DNA of 64,000 bases from Mucilaginibacter pedocola. Lineage in GTDB: Bacteria > Bacteroidota > Bacteroidia > Sphingobacteriales > Sphingobacteriaceae. Both the position numbers and the translations under genes were made by a program. Positions 49,226 through 58,343 of this stretch are shown here, in pieces. The notes below the pieces were generated by a model, which saw only the letters and a list, made by a program, of their open reading frames with translations, was not told the DNA's origin and searched no databases. Numbering within the stretch: position 1 is the first letter of the stretch; the number at the start of each line of letters is the position of its first letter. The stretch covers positions 186,001 to 250,000 of the forward strand of contig NZ_MBTF01000039.1 in assembly GCF_002013915.1 (NCBI RefSeq). Direction: 5' to 3'.

Positions 49226-49237
49226 TTTCATGAGAAT

Positions 49238-50581
49238 ATGGAAAAAATAGCGAAAAAGGCGAAAATTTCACTTTATCTGGACACCAGGAGGGAGCTATCC
49301 GACGACACCTACCCTGTCAAGATCCAGGTATTTTACGGCAGGCAGAAACTCTTCAACACCGGTACTTATGTTTCTGCTGAGGATTTTGACAACTCCTACA
49401 ACACGGCAAAGCCAAAAGGTGACCGATTAAAAGAATTAAAGATTGAATTGAGTGCGATCGAGGCCAAGGCGAACGAGGTGGTCGATAACTTGAAAGTATT
49501 CACTTTTGAGAAATTCGAGAAGATGCTGTTCGCGACCAAACAATCGCTGACCAATATCATTGACCATTATAATGAATATATAAAGGAACTGGACAAGAAC
49601 GAACAGACCGGTACTTCTTCGAGCTATTCCTGTAGTATCAACTCCATTAAAGAATATATAGATTCCGGGCGCAAGTACCCTGTCGAGGTCATTACCTTCG
49701 ATATGATCACCCCTGAATTTCTCAATAGATACGAGAACTGGATGATCGCACAAGATAACAGTAGGACCACGGTCGGTATCTATTTGCGGGCTACCCGGAA
49801 GATATTCAATCAAGCTATAGAGGATGGACTGATCGACAGGGAGCTATATCCATTTAAAAAATACAAGATCCCTACAGGCAAGAACACCAAAAAAGCGATC
49901 GAGTCACCCGACCTTAAGAAGCTGTTCGACGCTGATACCAAAGGGAATGAATTCCAGGAGAAGGCAAAAGCTTTTTGGTTTTTTAGCTACCAATGCAACG
50001 GCATGAATATCAGGGATATTTCTGAACTTAAATTCAAGGATCTGCACGGGACCTATTTTTCATTTCTTAGGCATAAGACGATCCGGACGACCAAGGAAGA
50101 CCCGAAGCCGATCATCGTGCCGATCACTGAATTTGTCAAAGGCGTGTTCGAAAAATATGGCAATAAAAAGGGCAAACCCAATGACTATGTATTTCCGGTG
50201 TTTACGCTGGGTATGGATGCCAAAGAACGTCATCGCGTGAATCAGAATTTTGTTAGGTTCATCAATCAGCACATGAAGAAACTTGCCAATGCCAATGGGA
50301 TGGTCATTAAAGGCACCATGGAGGCCCGACATTCATTTACCACGCAAGTGACCAGAAAGCAAGGGATGGAATTCGCGCAAGAAGCCTTAGGCCATACCAC
50401 GCTTAGCACTACACAAAATTACTGGGCAGGTTTCCAAAGCGAGACCAAGAAAGAAATGGCGGACATGCTACTGAATTTCGACGCATTGGAACCGAAAACC
50501 ACTATCCGTAAGAAAGCCGCTGTCAAAAAGCCCAGTACAAGTACCAAACGTAAAGCCTCACGGCGCGTTGAGGTCGTTTAG
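49238..50581 (+). CDS. Tyrosine recombinase (island integrase)
   Basis: The protein has 447 residues. It has an N-terminal arm-binding domain (about 10-95), a SAM-like core-binding domain (about 105-210, with IDHYNEYIKELDKNEQTGTS) and a catalytic domain (about 225-420). Catalytic residues are R in GMNIRDISELKF, R in TMEARHSFTTQ (the usual H of HxxR is Met here, as in many Bacteroidota integrases), H in LGHTTLS and the Tyr nucleophile in TTQNYW. A lysine-rich tail follows. It is next to the tRNA-Asn fragment and presumably catalysed the insertion. Confidence 0.95.
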   Translation: MEKIAKKAKISLYLDTRRELSDDTYPVKIQVFYGRQKLFNTGTYVSAEDFDNSYNTAKPKGDRLKELKIELSAIEAKANEVVDNLKVFTFEKFEKMLFATKQSLTNIIDHYNEYIKELDKNEQTGTSSSYSCSINSIKEYIDSGRKYPVEVITFDMITPEFLNRYENWMIAQDNSRTTVGIYLRATRKIFNQAIEDGLIDRELYPFKKYKIPTGKNTKKAIESPDLKKLFDADTKGNEFQEKAKAFWFFSYQCNGMNIRDISELKFKDLHGTYFSFLRHKTIRTTKEDPKPIIVPITEFVKGVFEKYGNKKGKPNDYVFPVFTLGMDAKERHRVNQNFVRFINQHMKKLANANGMVIKGTMEARHSFTTQVTRKQGMEFAQEALGHTTLSTTQNYWAGFQSETKKEMADMLLNFDALEPKTTIRKKAAVKKPSTSTKRKASRRVEVV

Positions 50582-50658
50582 CGTCGGCTCGTGACGATGC
50601 CACCAGTCGGCTGAAGGTGTGTTATGTTATCTATGGCCGAAACTTAACTCAGTCTAAT

Positions 50659-50697
50659 AACAGGCCGGTTCGTCATTTTTAAACGAACCGGCCTGTT
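50659..50697. terminator. Bidirectional terminator after the integrase
   Basis: The 14-bp perfect arms AACAGGCCGGTTCG / CGAACCGGCCTGTT have an 11-nt loop. It lies between convergent genes ending at 50581 and 50707. Confidence 0.88.
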
Positions 50698-50706
50698 TAC
50701 CTCCTA

Positions 50707-51060
50707 TCAGCCTTCTTTAAGGCGATGAGTGGCATCAAGTAATCCGTTCAAGGCTACTGCAAGATCATCGCCATCTATAGAACGCTCCGTCATAGCTGCA
50801 AACCTTAAAACATCCGCATTTTCTATTGCGGTCAATTTCCACTTCAGCACTTTTCCAACGGCTTTCGCGATCAGCTTTTTAAGCTTCAACATTTGTTTTT
50901 GATAGTTGCCGTTCTTAAGATGGCCGTTCTCGATGTGCTCCAAAACGCGGAACTCACCATTGTCAAAACCTCTTTTTGGATCTCTTCCAGTGCGAAAGGC
51001 GCGTGTCATGAATGCTTCGTACAGGAAGGAATCATCGTACATTTTTTGGTCTCGGGTCAT
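50707..51060 (-). CDS. Hypothetical protein
   Basis: The protein has 117 residues with no family recognised. It is mixed charged and helical, with a Lys-rich central stretch (QKQMLKLKKLIAKAVGKVLK) and an acidic C-terminal part (ERSIDGDDLAVALNGLLDA). It has no signal peptide or membrane segment. Its place beside the integrase suggests an accessory island protein, but nothing in the sequence shows a function. Confidence 0.6.
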   Translation of the reverse strand: MTRDQKMYDDSFLYEAFMTRAFRTGRDPKRGFDNGEFRVLEHIENGHLKNGNYQKQMLKLKKLIAKAVGKVLKWKLTAIENADVLRFAAMTERSIDGDDLAVALNGLLDATHRLKEG

Positions 51061-51400
51061 TGTTAAAAAAATTAATGGGTTAAAAATTAAACATTGAAAT
51101 CTACGCTAGCACCTCATGGTAATAAAGGACACCTTTTTCAGGCCAAATAATTCTAGCCTGCTCTTCCGTAAACGACAACGAGTGCTAAGCTATGGAAGCC
51201 CCCTGTCTAATAAAGGACAGCCTTTTTACCTCTGATCTTACTACTCCTCCAAAATGCTTATGCGCTATTACGTATAGACATCTTTTCGTTATTGCCGGCC
51301 GATCACCGCTACTACGTTACGCCTCCGGAGCTCTTAATGTGGGTCCGATCTTGTAAATTCACAAGAGCATTACACCAACCCAAGCTTTACATAGCCATGA
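51061..51400. other. Non-coding stretch with possible gene remnant
   Basis: Two similar segments (AATAAAGGACACCTTTTT near 51120 and AATAAAGGACAGCCTTTTT near 51210) are visible. On the minus strand a short open stretch reads SFTEEQARIIWPEKG, which could be the tail of a decayed gene. I cannot identify it. Confidence 0.35.
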
Positions 51401-51730
51401 ATGAGAAGTATTATTTTACTTGCTCCAGATTTGTGTTCTCCTGATCAGTTAAGGAAATTTCATACGTTGGTACTCTCCGGCGATCAGGTACAAGAAGAAG
51501 GTTTGGAAGGCCGCATCAAAAGAGCAGCTATTTTGGGGTTTGCCTAAGTCGATGAGGTTATAGCTGGTCTCGCAGCTATCAAGCGCCAAAAGCGTAATTA
51601 AATAATAGGGACATTTCTTAAGGCAAAAGTACCCAGGTTGGCCGAGGCCTATTCTTATAAGGTCGGGTACGCGACACGGCCCCTATGTTTAGGCGACAGG
51701 GTGTTAGTATCCGATCACCCAAAGAGATGA
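51401..51730 (+). pseudogene. GNAT N-acetyltransferase pseudogene
   Basis: One frame from the ATG at 51401 reads through two in-frame stops (TAA at 51545-51547 and at 51599-51601) to TGA at 51728-51730. Segments on both sides of the stops fit one protein: FHTLVLSGDQVQEEGLEGRI, then VDEVIAGLAAIKRQK, then KVPRLAEAYSYKVGYATRPL. This pattern resembles GNAT acetyltransferases (IAGLAAIK in the first strand pair, A-Y-S-Y-x-V-G-Y before motif A). The 3' half is missing. It is not functional. Confidence 0.6.
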
Positions 51731-51856
51731 TATCAGCGAACCCACACGCGAGATACTACTCCACTACCAAAAACGATGAGATCAATGATTTTAGACAATT
51801 GAGCCCCTGTTTCATTGTGGCCTAAACTTATTACTTTATTGTCTGTGAATAACGGT

Positions 51857-52636
51857 TCAACCCTTGCCTTGGTGCCTTTTAAATTGAGAAAACAGATTAT
51901 CAAAAGTTACGATCATCCAAAGGGCATTTGCATTATCAAACTCTTTACCGGAAATACGGCTTTGCCTGATGTTCAGATAGCTTGCACTGAATTTTATGTT
52001 CTTAACCACCTCATAAGCGAATCCGAAGCTGATACGGTTCTGGTCAAATACATTAGGATTGTTTTTTACCGCTTCGCCAAACTGAATAAACACTTCGTCC
52101 GACACAAAAACTGACAAGGGCTTTTCATGAGAGAACACATGCAGCAAGGGTTTTTCAAATTTCAACATATAACGCACCCGCCAGTTCGGCAAATAATCGC
52201 CATTATATTTGAGGTCACGCATGCGATATTCTAAACTGTAACGATTGCTGTAGTTAAATAACCGTGATCTCTGTTCGTTCTCTGCCCTTAATGAGATGCG
52301 GTATTCTTTAACGCCTTCGTCTTTCACCTCTGATGGATCATTATAAAAAAGATGAGAATCGAAGTAGCCTACCAGCGATAACGATACGCGGGTTGTTTTT
52401 GATAACGTATAACTCAACCACGGCCAGATGCTAAAAAAGTGCGGTGCAGAAAATATATTGCCGGTTCCTGCGTCCTGTGTCCGCTTTTGCAAAAACACTT
52501 CCCATTTGAGTTTGCTGTTGATCGTATCGGCCAACACGACCCGCGCCCAAAAAACGCCATGACCATAGGTCTTTTGACCATAAGAAACAGATGTAATAAC
52601 GCAGGCAAGTACTGTGATGATAAGGCACTTTTTCAA
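51857..52636 (-). CDS. DUF2490 outer-membrane beta-barrel protein
   Basis: The protein has 259 residues with a signal peptide at 1-20 (ends SVSYGQ). The mature part has the DUF2490 pattern: WEVFLQKRTQD, LFNYSNRYSLEYRMRD, WRVRYMLKFEKPL and FDQNRISFGFAYEV, with alternating residues typical of beta-barrel strands. The function is unknown. It stands alone in the island. Confidence 0.85.
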   Translation of the reverse strand: MKKCLIITVLACVITSVSYGQKTYGHGVFWARVVLADTINSKLKWEVFLQKRTQDAGTGNIFSAPHFFSIWPWLSYTLSKTTRVSLSLVGYFDSHLFYNDPSEVKDEGVKEYRISLRAENEQRSRLFNYSNRYSLEYRMRDLKYNGDYLPNWRVRYMLKFEKPLLHVFSHEKPLSVFVSDEVFIQFGEAVKNNPNVFDQNRISFGFAYEVVKNIKFSASYLNIRQSRISGKEFDNANALWMIVTFDNLFSQFKRHQGKG

Positions 52637-52810
52637 AGTCTACAAAATTAGTAGACAAAAATAATCTAAAATAGCGAACTGCCTAAACTGTTTGCATTTT
52701 TATCAGCGCGGGTGTTTTCTTTAAATCATTATATTTAAGTTGAAAGTCCCAGGCAGCGAGTGCTTAGAGGTTTTTATTTTTAAAATTTGTTGATCACTAA
52801 CGGCAATCCT

Positions 52811-53267
52811 ATGCGAGCCAGCATCATCCCATTTTTGCCTTTTAACAATAAAGCTGAAGAAAAAGCAGCTAAATTTCACATCAAAACCTTTAACGGTAAG
52901 CTACTGACGATGGAACATTACCTTGATGGCGCCCCGGTTCCTGCGGCATCAATATTGACCGACGCGTTTGAAATCCTGGGCATGAAAATGACTGACCTCA
53001 ACTGGGGTCAAGAAGCAAAAAATACGGAATCAGTTTCTTTCGCGATCGAACCATCGCCCCAGGAGGAGATCGATCATTACTGGGATGTGCTTATCGCAGA
53101 TGGCGGTGAAGCCCGGCCATGTGGCTGGTTGAAAGATAAGTATGGCGTTTTCTGGCAGTTGGCGCCGGATATGGTTCGATGATCCTGACCTGGGAAGATC
53201 AGCGGCGTTAATGCAAGCGATGATGACAATGACAAAAATCATCATCAAATATCTGCAGGCGGCCTAA
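52811..53267 (+). pseudogene. PhnB-like VOC-family protein, frameshifted near the 3' end
   Basis: From the ATG at 52811 (MRASIIPFLPFNNKAEEKA) the frame runs to TGA at about 53180, giving 123 residues of a PhnB-like glyoxalase fold (WGQEAKNTESVSFAIEPS, and ADGGEARPCGWLKDKYGVFW). The +1 frame from about 53172 continues the family ending (WFDDPDLGRSAALMQAMMTM and then TKIIIKYLQAA) to TAA at 53265-53267. The gene is therefore broken by a single-base indel or carries a sequencing error. Family members lack proven activity; the name 3-demethylubiquinone methyltransferase is misleading. Confidence 0.8.
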
Positions 53268-53470
53268 TACGGCGAATAGGAACGGGTCGTCGGCCCTGAC
53301 ACAAAATTATGAGGCAGGGTCTTCATGCTGTCTTGTTAGATCACGCACGGTGATCACCAAAAGTCCATCAATAAAAACACCAGGTTAATGTCCTCCAGCA
53401 GCTACAGATGATCGAAGGTGAATTTCTGAGTATTTGGATCTTTCTAAAAGCGCGTCCGTAGCTCCGATCA

Positions 53471-54877
53471 TTACTGTTCATTATTACCCGTTTCTATTAC
53501 ATCATCGGTCAATATTGTAATATCCCTGATCACTTTATCCAACTCATCCGCTGATCTTTTGAGCATTGGAATGATCTCCGCGTTAGGCGAATCGTCTAAC
53601 TGGCAAAGTTGAGCAAGGCCGAGAATACTTGCCAATGGTGCGCGTACACGGTGAGACTGGATCCAGGCGATCTGGCGCAGGCGTTCGTTCTGTTCTTCTA
53701 TCTTTATCAAATACTTCTGTGCCTCCGTAATGTCCCTCAGAAAACAATTGACACCGATGACCTTGTCGTTCAGGTCACGGATCGGATTAAAGCTTACTTC
53801 GTAATACATTTCCTCGTCATCAGACTCGCGTTGTCTGACAAGGCTGAATGCCTCACCGTCAAACGCCCGGTCATAGCTTTCAAAAAAGATCTTCAAATTT
53901 TCCTGCATGAAGTCAGCTTTGGTCACCTCGCTTTCGCTCTTACCGGTCAATTCCTTAACCCTGTTCCAGAAAGCCTGGTTACCGGTAATGATGTTAGATA
54001 GACGGTCCACTGACCAGATCAGGTCGCGCGTGTTATTGATGATCGCGCGTAGGTTCTGCCCGTCATTGTAGATCTGCTCCTGGATCTTTTTTCGTTCCGT
54101 GATGTCTACAAAATAAACCGCAATACCGTTTTTGGTGGGGTAAACATTCAGTGAACCCCATACACCCAAAGGTGCATAAAGCTCCTCGAAATGTACGCTA
54201 ACCCTTTCTGTCATTGCCCGCTCGTATTCTGCGTAGAAGCGGCCATCCCTGCTATTTGGAAAATAGTCCCAGAGATTTTTACCGATGATGTCCTCTTTTT
54301 TACAGCACAAGGCTACTTCTGCAGCCTTATTAATGAATGTCACTTCCCATCGATTGTTCAGTGCGTAAAAGCCATCCGTAATACTGTCGAGCATATTCTC
54401 CATTTCGGCCGATTTTTCACTAACGATCTGATCAGCGCGCATCTTTTCATCAATGTTAACGACCAGGACCTGCCTTGCACCTTTTCCCTCAAAGATCGTA
54501 TAATGAATATACACACTCACATAGAACCGTTGCCCCGCCTTGTTGATATGCAGCCAGCATCCGGCATCCATATGTTTTTTGGGAAGATCCTTGTGAAATT
54601 CGAGCAAGGCCGGTATTTCCTCAGGCGGGCGAATATCTGTCAGCTTGAGTTGCAGGAACTCTTCTTTGGTATAACCATATTGCTCAACTGCTGCATCATT
54701 GACCGCAAGGAAACAAAAGGTCTCGTCGTCGTAAATGTACATTGGTGTCGGAATACCATCGAAAAGCCTTTTGTAATCTTCTGAAATATTTTTCTGCTGT
54801 ATCCTCAACCGGAAACAGATCAGCCAACTCCCAAGCGCGACCGATCCCAACAGGACAAAGGCTAAAATAGTAAACAT
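53471..54877 (-). CDS. Multi-PAS sensor protein with HisKA-like end but no ATPase domain
   Basis: The protein has 468 residues. There is one N-terminal membrane helix (1-22), then three PAS domains at about 35-150 (FDGIPTPMYIYDDETFCFLA), 155-270 (LDSITDGFYALNNRWEVTFI) and 280-395 (IINNTRDLIWSVDRLSNIIT). The C terminus has a HisKA-like helix pair with H409 in QSHRVRAPLASILGL and ends about 60 residues later. No HATPase domain is present and no frame continues it. It could be phosphorylated by another kinase or signal through protein contact; several Sphingobacteriaceae proteins share this form. A TPR kinase lies 1 kb upstream on the same strand. Confidence 0.88.
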   Translation of the reverse strand: MFTILAFVLLGSVALGSWLICFRLRIQQKNISEDYKRLFDGIPTPMYIYDDETFCFLAVNDAAVEQYGYTKEEFLQLKLTDIRPPEEIPALLEFHKDLPKKHMDAGCWLHINKAGQRFYVSVYIHYTIFEGKGARQVLVVNIDEKMRADQIVSEKSAEMENMLDSITDGFYALNNRWEVTFINKAAEVALCCKKEDIIGKNLWDYFPNSRDGRFYAEYERAMTERVSVHFEELYAPLGVWGSLNVYPTKNGIAVYFVDITERKKIQEQIYNDGQNLRAIINNTRDLIWSVDRLSNIITGNQAFWNRVKELTGKSESEVTKADFMQENLKIFFESYDRAFDGEAFSLVRQRESDDEEMYYEVSFNPIRDLNDKVIGVNCFLRDITEAQKYLIKIEEQNERLRQIAWIQSHRVRAPLASILGLAQLCQLDDSPNAEIIPMLKRSADELDKVIRDITILTDDVIETGNNEQ

Positions 54878-55275
54878 GGCATTGAGGTTATAAAGGGTAC
54901 AGTATGCAAGTTATGAATTCACTTAGATATTCCTAAAAGTTGTTTTCAATAACTTAGATGGTGATCTGGAATGTTGTCATCTGTACTGCGACCCTTGACT
55001 GTTGATAAAGAATAACAGATGTTCAATTACGATATGTGATCCATGGCCTTTTCTCCATCGCGATGTATGACAAGGGGTAAACGGACATATCGAATTAAGA
55101 TAAGCCTTGGGCGGTTATGGCGCCTGGGATCAACTGTGAGCTTATTAAAATTGGATCAGATAATTATGGGGGGTATCAGCGCTATCCGATCCAATCATAT
55201 TCAGCAGTGTGATAATAGCGGCCGACCAGTGTCGAATGCCGAGCTAATGTCGACACCGGGCTTTGCAATTCGTGA
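54878..55275. other. Intergenic region without recognisable gene
   Basis: These 398 bp sit between same-strand genes. A one-mismatch copy of the integrase-side repeat (AGTATGCAAGT) lies at 54901-54911. No coding frame with family features was found on either strand. Confidence 0.4.
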
Positions 55276-55569
55276 TCACTTAAAAGCAAGTATATTCACT
55301 TTATCGATCACCGGTGGCGCGGCTAACAATTCGTCCGCGCTGGCCAACAACGCTTTGGCGATCTCACCGCCTAAGTGCGCATCCCGGCCGGCGTCGTCGG
55401 CGAACGTGTCGAATATGCCAAAGGTAGAAGAACCGATCTGCCATGCATACCAGCGAATTGTGCCGGGTTCAGCTTCCGCCAGAGGCAAAGCGCTTTTAAG
55501 GAAGTCAGCAACTTGCTGTTCTTTACCGGGTTTAGCCTCAAAGCGGGCCAGTAACGCTAAGTTTTCCAT
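55276..55569 (-). CDS. Antibiotic-biosynthesis-monooxygenase-type (ABM) protein
   Basis: The protein has 97 residues from the ATG at 55569 (MENLALLARFEAKPGKEQQ); the longer opening from 55629 is not needed. It is a ferredoxin-like ABM fold with ARFEAKPGKEQQVADFLKS, GTIRWYAWQIG and STFGIFDTFADDAGRDAHL. Such dimeric proteins oxidise quinones or degrade small metabolites without cofactors; some are only binding proteins. It lies alone between the two sensor genes. Confidence 0.85.
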   Translation of the reverse strand: MENLALLARFEAKPGKEQQVADFLKSALPLAEAEPGTIRWYAWQIGSSTFGIFDTFADDAGRDAHLGGEIAKALLASADELLAAPPVIDKVNILAFK

Positions 55570-55814
55570 TTGATCAAATTTTAAAAGAAGGTTCGTTGGC
55601 GGCAATATACCGTCATTATAGATCGCCACACGAATAGTGCCACGATCGATGATCTAGATAGCGATAATTTATTGATAATGAATAATATGCTTTAGGGCAG
55701 CAGCGACGGTGTTTATTTTTTGATCTTGAAGTTATAATAAAACCGAACTCGTGGCCTATTGTTGCCAAAATGACATAGGATGGCATCAGCCTTTGGCTGG
55801 CCCGGTACGATCCA

Positions 55815-57854
55815 TCAATTCTTTGGCAGGCGGATGGTAAATGTGGTTCCCTGCTGACCATCACTGTATAAAGAGATCGTTCCTCCATGGGCTTCGATGA
55901 TCTGACGGGCAGCATGCAAACCCATCCCGAAAGATTTTTCGCCGCTGGTGCCTGTGCGCTGTGCGGTTTTGCTGCCTTGAAATACGCTTTCCTGCAACGC
56001 TTCTGGAATGCCTATGCCTTCGTCACGAATACAGATGAGCACATGATCCTCCATGTCTTTTAATTCTACCCAAATGGTAGCACCGATAGGACTGAATTTA
56101 ATAGCGTTCACTAAAATGTTGTTCATTACCCGCCAAAGCTTGTGCTGATCGATCAATAAGTGTATCGATCTCACACTGGTCTTTTCGATCTTTTGTTGCT
56201 TTTCCGCTGCTTTGAAACGAAGCAGGGCTACACTATGGCGTAGCAAAGCGGCCAGGTCGCATTCACGGCAGTCGAGCATTGAAAGATCGAGCTCATTTTT
56301 TTGGTGCAGGATATCCTCAACGATCAAATTGATCTTTTGGATAGATTCCTTGCCCAAGGATAGTAATTCCTGATCTTCCGAGGTCCTTTCTTCCGCCTGC
56401 ATCAGGGTGATGATCGTCGATAGGGCATGTAATGGGTTGCGGATGTCATGGGCCAGCAGGCCGGAAACTTGTGCGTTTTCTTTATTGCTGACCTCCAAAG
56501 CATTTAAAGCGAACTGCAACTCTGCGTTCCTGGCCTCTGCATCTTTGATGCGTTTACGCGCATTTTGCATGTTCCTGAAAAGCAATAGTGCGATGACCGA
56601 TGCCATAAGTATGATCAGGATCGTCGCATAGGTCTTCAGATCGTCGCGCTTCTCCATGGTGTCCTTCTCCTGCTCTAACTCCATGAGGTGGAAAATGCCT
56701 CCCATATTCGCACTGAGCAATCTGCGTCTTGCCTGCTGCACCGAATCACGGATCGCTGACCTTTTGCGCAGGTCGCGCAATGCCGCAGCGAGTTGTCCGG
56801 ACGCCTGGGCGTAATCGGCGCGGGTCATCAAAAAATTGATCAGGCTTTCTGAATCGGCGAGGTCGGGCGAGTTTCCCGCCAAAGCCAATAGCTTTCCTGC
56901 TTGCTGAAGCCGCTGCGTCCGCATATACAATCTGGCCAACTTCAATTTGGTCATCAGCGCATCCTGCTGGTACCTGCCGGGGCGGTCATTGATCCGGATA
57001 TCTTCCAAATAGCAACGTTCGGCCCTGCGGTAATCTTTTTTCATCATCCACGCGTCGCCCATGTTGCCAATGATGACACCACGCGCCATAGCGAGGAATT
57101 CGTTCTTATTTTGGTACTTGCTGGCCGATCCTTGGAGAAGATCACGCGCTGAGCTGTAATAATGCAGCGCGCTATCAGGATGACCAAGTTTTAAAAAACA
57201 GCTGGAAAGATTGCTTAGCGCACCTTGTGTTTCGTACACACGGTCGAAGGTATTAGGGTCGCTCCATTTCAGTTCCTGTAGAACTTCCTTATAATGGCGG
57301 GCAGCTATGAGAAAATTTTCTTGTTTATAAGCGATCATTCCCCGCCGCTGGTCGTACTGCGCGACGAACGCATGGTCTTCAGCGGTCTTTACTTCAGTGG
57401 ATACCTGCCTGCGACTTTTGTAGTAATACTGGAAAGCGTAGCTGTAGAGCCCCTGTGCAAACAAAACATCCCCTTTGAGCAGGTAGATTTTCGCGAACTG
57501 AAGATCCCGCTCTTTTGAACGCGGCTGATCGTACAGGATCTTTTGCACGCGGTCAATATAGGTTTCGGCTTGGGAGTACATCCGTTGCTGCAAGGCATGT
57601 TCCGCCAAAAAACCGTAGGCCCTGGATCGATCAAGCGGCGATCTGCTCGATATCTTATGCAGCAATTTAGTGATCATGCTCTTGACCGCTGCAGTATCAT
57701 TTCTTGAATTGTACTCGATCGTCTTGCTGATATCCTTGACAAAAGATGGATCACTTTCCCTCAAATGCCTTCCGGGGTCACAGCCGATACAGGTCAAGAG
57801 GCATGTGCCGAGAATTATATGCCCGTAGTATTTCGATAACGATAACCTTTCCAT
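55815..57854 (-). CDS. TPR-containing membrane sensor histidine kinase
   Basis: The protein has 679 residues. The N terminus has a hydrophobic segment ending CIGC (possible lipoprotein or signal anchor). Tetratricopeptide-like repeats cover about 40-390 (ALSNLSSCFLKLGHPDSALHY, DAWMMKKDYRRAERCYLED). A membrane helix is at about 405-427 (TYATILIILMASVIALLLF). A short coiled coil leads to HisKA with LLAHDIRNPLHALS, and HATPase with NNILVNAIKFSP, RDEGIGIPEA and GEKSFGMGLHAARQIIEAHGG. No receiver domain or adjacent response regulator is seen. It may serve the kinase-less sensor nearby, but this is inference. Confidence 0.9.
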   Translation of the reverse strand: MERLSLSKYYGHIILGTCLLTCIGCDPGRHLRESDPSFVKDISKTIEYNSRNDTAAVKSMITKLLHKISSRSPLDRSRAYGFLAEHALQQRMYSQAETYIDRVQKILYDQPRSKERDLQFAKIYLLKGDVLFAQGLYSYAFQYYYKSRRQVSTEVKTAEDHAFVAQYDQRRGMIAYKQENFLIAARHYKEVLQELKWSDPNTFDRVYETQGALSNLSSCFLKLGHPDSALHYYSSARDLLQGSASKYQNKNEFLAMARGVIIGNMGDAWMMKKDYRRAERCYLEDIRINDRPGRYQQDALMTKLKLARLYMRTQRLQQAGKLLALAGNSPDLADSESLINFLMTRADYAQASGQLAAALRDLRKRSAIRDSVQQARRRLLSANMGGIFHLMELEQEKDTMEKRDDLKTYATILIILMASVIALLLFRNMQNARKRIKDAEARNAELQFALNALEVSNKENAQVSGLLAHDIRNPLHALSTIITLMQAEERTSEDQELLSLGKESIQKINLIVEDILHQKNELDLSMLDCRECDLAALLRHSVALLRFKAAEKQQKIEKTSVRSIHLLIDQHKLWRVMNNILVNAIKFSPIGATIWVELKDMEDHVLICIRDEGIGIPEALQESVFQGSKTAQRTGTSGEKSFGMGLHAARQIIEAHGGTISLYSDGQQGTTFTIRLPKN

Positions 57855-58343
57855 AGCAATTTTAATACAGACCTACTGCCGTCGCAGCCATGAAAACGCC
57901 GGTAAAAAAATGCGCTTGCTTCTATTCCCGCTGACTTAAAGAAGAAATCTCAATAGTATTTTATAAATATAGATCATTTGTATAAACGAGCAAATTTATA
58001 TTATAAGTTAAATGATATATGACCCACACTGTTCGTCGTGCTATAAGTTTTGGCACTAAACAGGCCACGATGACGATCCATGAACGTTGACCTTCATAAA
58101 GGAGCCTAATAATAGAAAGCGGAACAGCTCAGTGGTCTCGTGACCTCCTGGCGATCCGCGATCCTTGGCTTTTATACATAGGCGGTAAGGGATATCAACA
58201 GCGTCCTTGAGTTGCAAAAGCAGTGACAAATGTCAATGCGAAATTGTGTCATTTTACTTCGTTTTCAGGCAGCGCTCCTGGTCACCTTTGTTTCGGCACT
58301 TCACAAGAAGGATGCTTATAATTTACCGTTAGATCAAAACGAA
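57855..58343. other. Intergenic region between divergent kinase and amidase genes
   Basis: About 490 bp, AT-rich near 57,960-58,020. It should hold both promoters. An in-frame extension of the amidase (58230-58343) is open but lacks family features. Nothing else is recognised. Confidence 0.4.

Noticed and set aside
55043..55573. Plus-strand 176-codon frame
   Set aside because: It covers the monooxygenase gene in antisense and has no recognisable domain.
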